Shown piece after piece: positions 62,106 through 64,000 of a stretch of DNA of 64,000 nt (position 1 is its first letter; each line of letters opens with the position of its first letter). Below the pieces are notes generated by a model, which was not told the DNA's origin, did not search any database, and saw nothing but the letters and a program-made list of their open reading frames with translations. This DNA comes from Leucaena leucocephala (Eukaryota > Streptophyta > Magnoliopsida > Fabales > Fabaceae). The translations under genes and the position numbers were made by a program. The stretch is taken from contig CM073527.1 of NCBI GenBank assembly GCA_037074615.1, positions 23,684,848 to 23,748,847 on the forward strand, in the 5' to 3' direction.

Positions 62106-64000
62106 CTAACAAAAGTAATCCCTACATTTTGCTGATCCGCATAGGCATTTCTTTTTCCTCTGGCCTGCTTTGAGAGGAAGAACTATTCCATAATCATATG
62201 TCAACTCGGTCATGGGAGGGATATGTCTGACTGCATGGAAAGCAATGTGGAGATCAGATTCATGTTTGTTTTCACGCACAACAGGGCGCCAGAATACATT
62301 TGGAGAACAGCTGTGGTTCATAAACCGAGCAACATTCCCATAATTCTTTGCTGTTACATAGAGGGGATACGGAATCTTTGGAGCTTCAGTTTCACTAGGA
62401 AAAACTTCAAGCTGCTGATAAATGCGAGTAGAGTCAAATATGTAATCATCTTCATTTTCAACACCAAGCTCCTCCGCTCGAGCATTATCTATGACTTCAC
62501 CCGCATACTCACATATAAAAGATCCTGCACGAATAGGATCCCAGGATCTTAAACCCCACCCTTTGTTCTTAGTTTTAAAAACCTCCAAACGAACTCTCAA
62601 GCCAACTTGAGAAACCCTATTTTGACAATTCGGAGGGCACTGACATGAAGGACCGCACTCATATATCACAGATTTTAAGTCCAAGAGTACCCCATTTGCA
62701 GAATACGGGAGATGACCTCCATTCTTTTGAATGCAAGAACAGTTAAAGTTGCTGAGACGGCATCCACCGGTACAATTACATCCAGCAGATTGATCTATGG
62801 AATTTGCTGGCTTCAGATTCCTGATAGAAGGGCAGTAGGTGAAATATGCAGGGCCCTTCTCACTATCAACATCATTCACAAGACAAACAGGAACCTTTTC
62901 AGCCCCGGAAGTAAGATCAGGCAATATAACCCCAACTCTTGAAGTAGACTTCTCGGTCCATTGCTGAATGGATTTCCATGTCATGTATGCTTCAGCCTGC
63001 CCAGGCAGCCTGACTAATTTATACTTAAATACACTGAAACCTGATTTTCCTTTTTCTACCCATGAGTGTTGGATTTTGTAAAGGCCGTCATAAACATATA
63101 TCCTCCCCATAGTGTTAGTACTGTCCTTGAGACCTCTAATTACTCTAACTTCGTTACCTCGATGCAGACTCTTTTCCAATGCAAGATTACCTCTTTCAAG
63201 CTTTTGATCACTTCCATTAGCCCCACCTTGGCCACTGTAAATCAGAACATCCCCATCCTCTGTATTATCTTCATATCCTCCAGACGAGACAATACTTACA
63301 GCTAATGGCTCTTCTTCTTGACTGAATTTGACACTCATGTAATCAATTCCTGCCATAGATGGCGCATGCAACCCCACCACACACAATTCCATCCTAAAAA
63401 AGAAAATATCCCCAATTTCAACACCAGGAACAGCTCCAATACGTTTCTTACCATTTGTCCGAACCCCTTTACTCAACATAATTGTTCCTGCCCTCAAATC
63501 AGGCCGCCTTGCCACTCCAGGATTTCCGTCTTTCAGATCTTCAATTTGTGTTATCTTCCTTCTTATCACTTCAAATATCATAAGTGTATATGAAACTGCA
63601 TCTTTGTTACCATCTGGTTGATTCAAGACATCAAAAACAATAGGATTAATTGACTTGAGAATGTCGTTAGATACTGCATCCACATCAACCTCCACTGCTG
63701 CAGAGCCAGCTCCCTGCCTTCCTTTTTTCTTCTTCTGTGATCTAAGCCTTCTTTCCCGGCTTCCGTCTTCTCCATCTGTTTCATTCACCTCAAAATTGAT
63801 TTGATAGCTATTACTATAGCCATCGTCATCCGTGAAACCCTTTTTGCTTCTTCTAGATGACCCTGCAACTCCATTAGTAGTAGCCTTAGCTCTTGGTGTT
63901 GGTGTCCTAAATGAATTAAGTGGAACCGCAGGCACACCAGCTGCTGGGGTTTGAAGATTTTGTTCAGGGAATCTCTGAGACTCTGGAGAGAATAAGAACG
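62106..64000 (-). CDS. SUVH-type histone H3K9 methyltransferase (SUVH1/3-like), 5' end outside window
   Basis: An uninterrupted minus-strand frame from the window edge to TAG at 62106; no start codon lies within, and the frame is still open at 64000. Domains in order: a Pro/Ser/Lys-rich N-terminal part (SFRTPTPRA, RRLRSQKKKKGRQG); an SRA/YDG domain at about 63440-63000 (PGVEIGDIFFFRMELCVVGL, VYDGLYKIQHSW) that in this family reads methylated cytosine; a pre-SET cysteine cluster at 62790-62590 (CNCTGGCRLSNFNCSCIQ); a SET domain at 62570-62180 (RFMNHSCSPNVFW and ELTYDYG, substrate and cofactor residues kept); and post-SET CLCGSAKCRDYFC. The single-exon coding region is typical of SUVH1/3-group genes. 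Nuclear; SUVH1 and SUVH3 in Arabidopsis can act as methyl-DNA readers that promote transcription. Intact as far as visible. Confidence 0.95.
   Translation of the reverse strand, partial: FLFSPESQRFPEQNLQTPAAGVPAVPLNSFRTPTPRAKATTNGVAGSSRRSKKGFTDDDGYSNSYQINFEVNETDGEDGSRERRLRSQKKKKGRQGAGSAAVEVDVDAVSNDILKSINPIVFDVLNQPDGNKDAVSYTLMIFEVIRRKITQIEDLKDGNPGVARRPDLRAGTIMLSKGVRTNGKKRIGAVPGVEIGDIFFFRMELCVVGLHAPSMAGIDYMSVKFSQEEEPLAVSIVSSGGYEDNTEDGDVLIYSGQGGANGSDQKLERGNLALEKSLHRGNEVRVIRGLKDSTNTMGRIYVYDGLYKIQHSWVEKGKSGFSVFKYKLVRLPGQAEAYMTWKSIQQWTEKSTSRVGVILPDLTSGAEKVPVCLVNDVDSEKGPAYFTYCPSIRNLKPANSIDQSAGCNCTGGCRLSNFNCSCIQKNGGHLPYSANGVLLDLKSVIYECGPSCQCPPNCQNRVSQVGLRVRLEVFKTKNKGWGLRSWDPIRAGSFICEYAGEVIDNARAEELGVENEDDYIFDSTRIYQQLEVFPSETEAPKIPYPLYVTAKNYGNVARFMNHSCSPNVFWRPVVRENKHESDLHIAFHAVRHIPPMTELTYDYGIVLPLKAGQRKKKCLCGSAKCRDYFC

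Noticed and set aside
1..64000. CRISPR arrays, rRNA, phage or defence islands
   Set aside because: Not present: the intron-rich plant genes and transposon remnants show nuclear eukaryotic DNA, and the repeats lack regular spacer structure.

Overview
The window is nuclear DNA from a flowering plant, most likely a eudicot. It is AT-rich, its genes carry many introns (almost all GT-AG), and its proteins match plant-specific families: a chloroplast Mg-protoporphyrin ester cyclase, a MYB-CC factor, a plant UBC22-type E2, an SUVH methyltransferase and an SIP aquaporin. The gaps hold MITEs, a decayed LINE end and simple repeats. I found no bacterial-style operon, CRISPR array, tRNA or rRNA.

Layout: 116-169 (+) last coding exon of an unidentified gene. 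3952-7259 (-) MYB-CC (PHL/PHR1-like) factor. 8862-11899 (+) UTP11 copy with broken frame and a LINE fragment in an intron. 15218-16831 (+) intact calmodulin. 18833-20914 (-) UBC22-type E2. 25542-31002 (-) COP9 signalosome subunit 2 (CSN2). 33901-37875 (+) large plant protein ending in a degenerate kinase domain. 39435-42439 (-) 20S proteasome alpha-7 (PAG1) copy with two in-frame stops. 43643-44144 (+) truncated SIP2-1 aquaporin remnant. 45223-47615 (-) intact CRD1/CHL27 cyclase with an upstream G-box. 49220-53602 (-) intact DHHC S-acyltransferase. 55610-57937 (-) decayed tandem paralogue of it. 62106-64000 (-) SUVH1/3-like H3K9 methyltransferase, cut by the window end.

Exon-intron models were built by hand from splice sites, reading phase and remembered family sequences. 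Most intact models close exactly in phase and give family-typical lengths (calmodulin 149 aa, CSN2 439, UBC22 271, CRD1 405, DHHC 457). That makes the four broken loci (UTP11, PAG1, SIP2-1, second DHHC) stand out: all keep introns, so they are decaying duplicated genes rather than retrocopies.

The genes are independent housekeeping and regulatory loci and do not form a pathway cluster. CSN2, UBC22 and PAG1 all belong to ubiquitin/proteasome biology, but nothing in the sequence suggests this is more than coincidence. I did not find a convincing new multi-gene system. The points most worth a second look are the broken essential-gene copies, the kinase-like protein, the GC-AG intron in the E2 gene, and several terminal-inverted-repeat elements.
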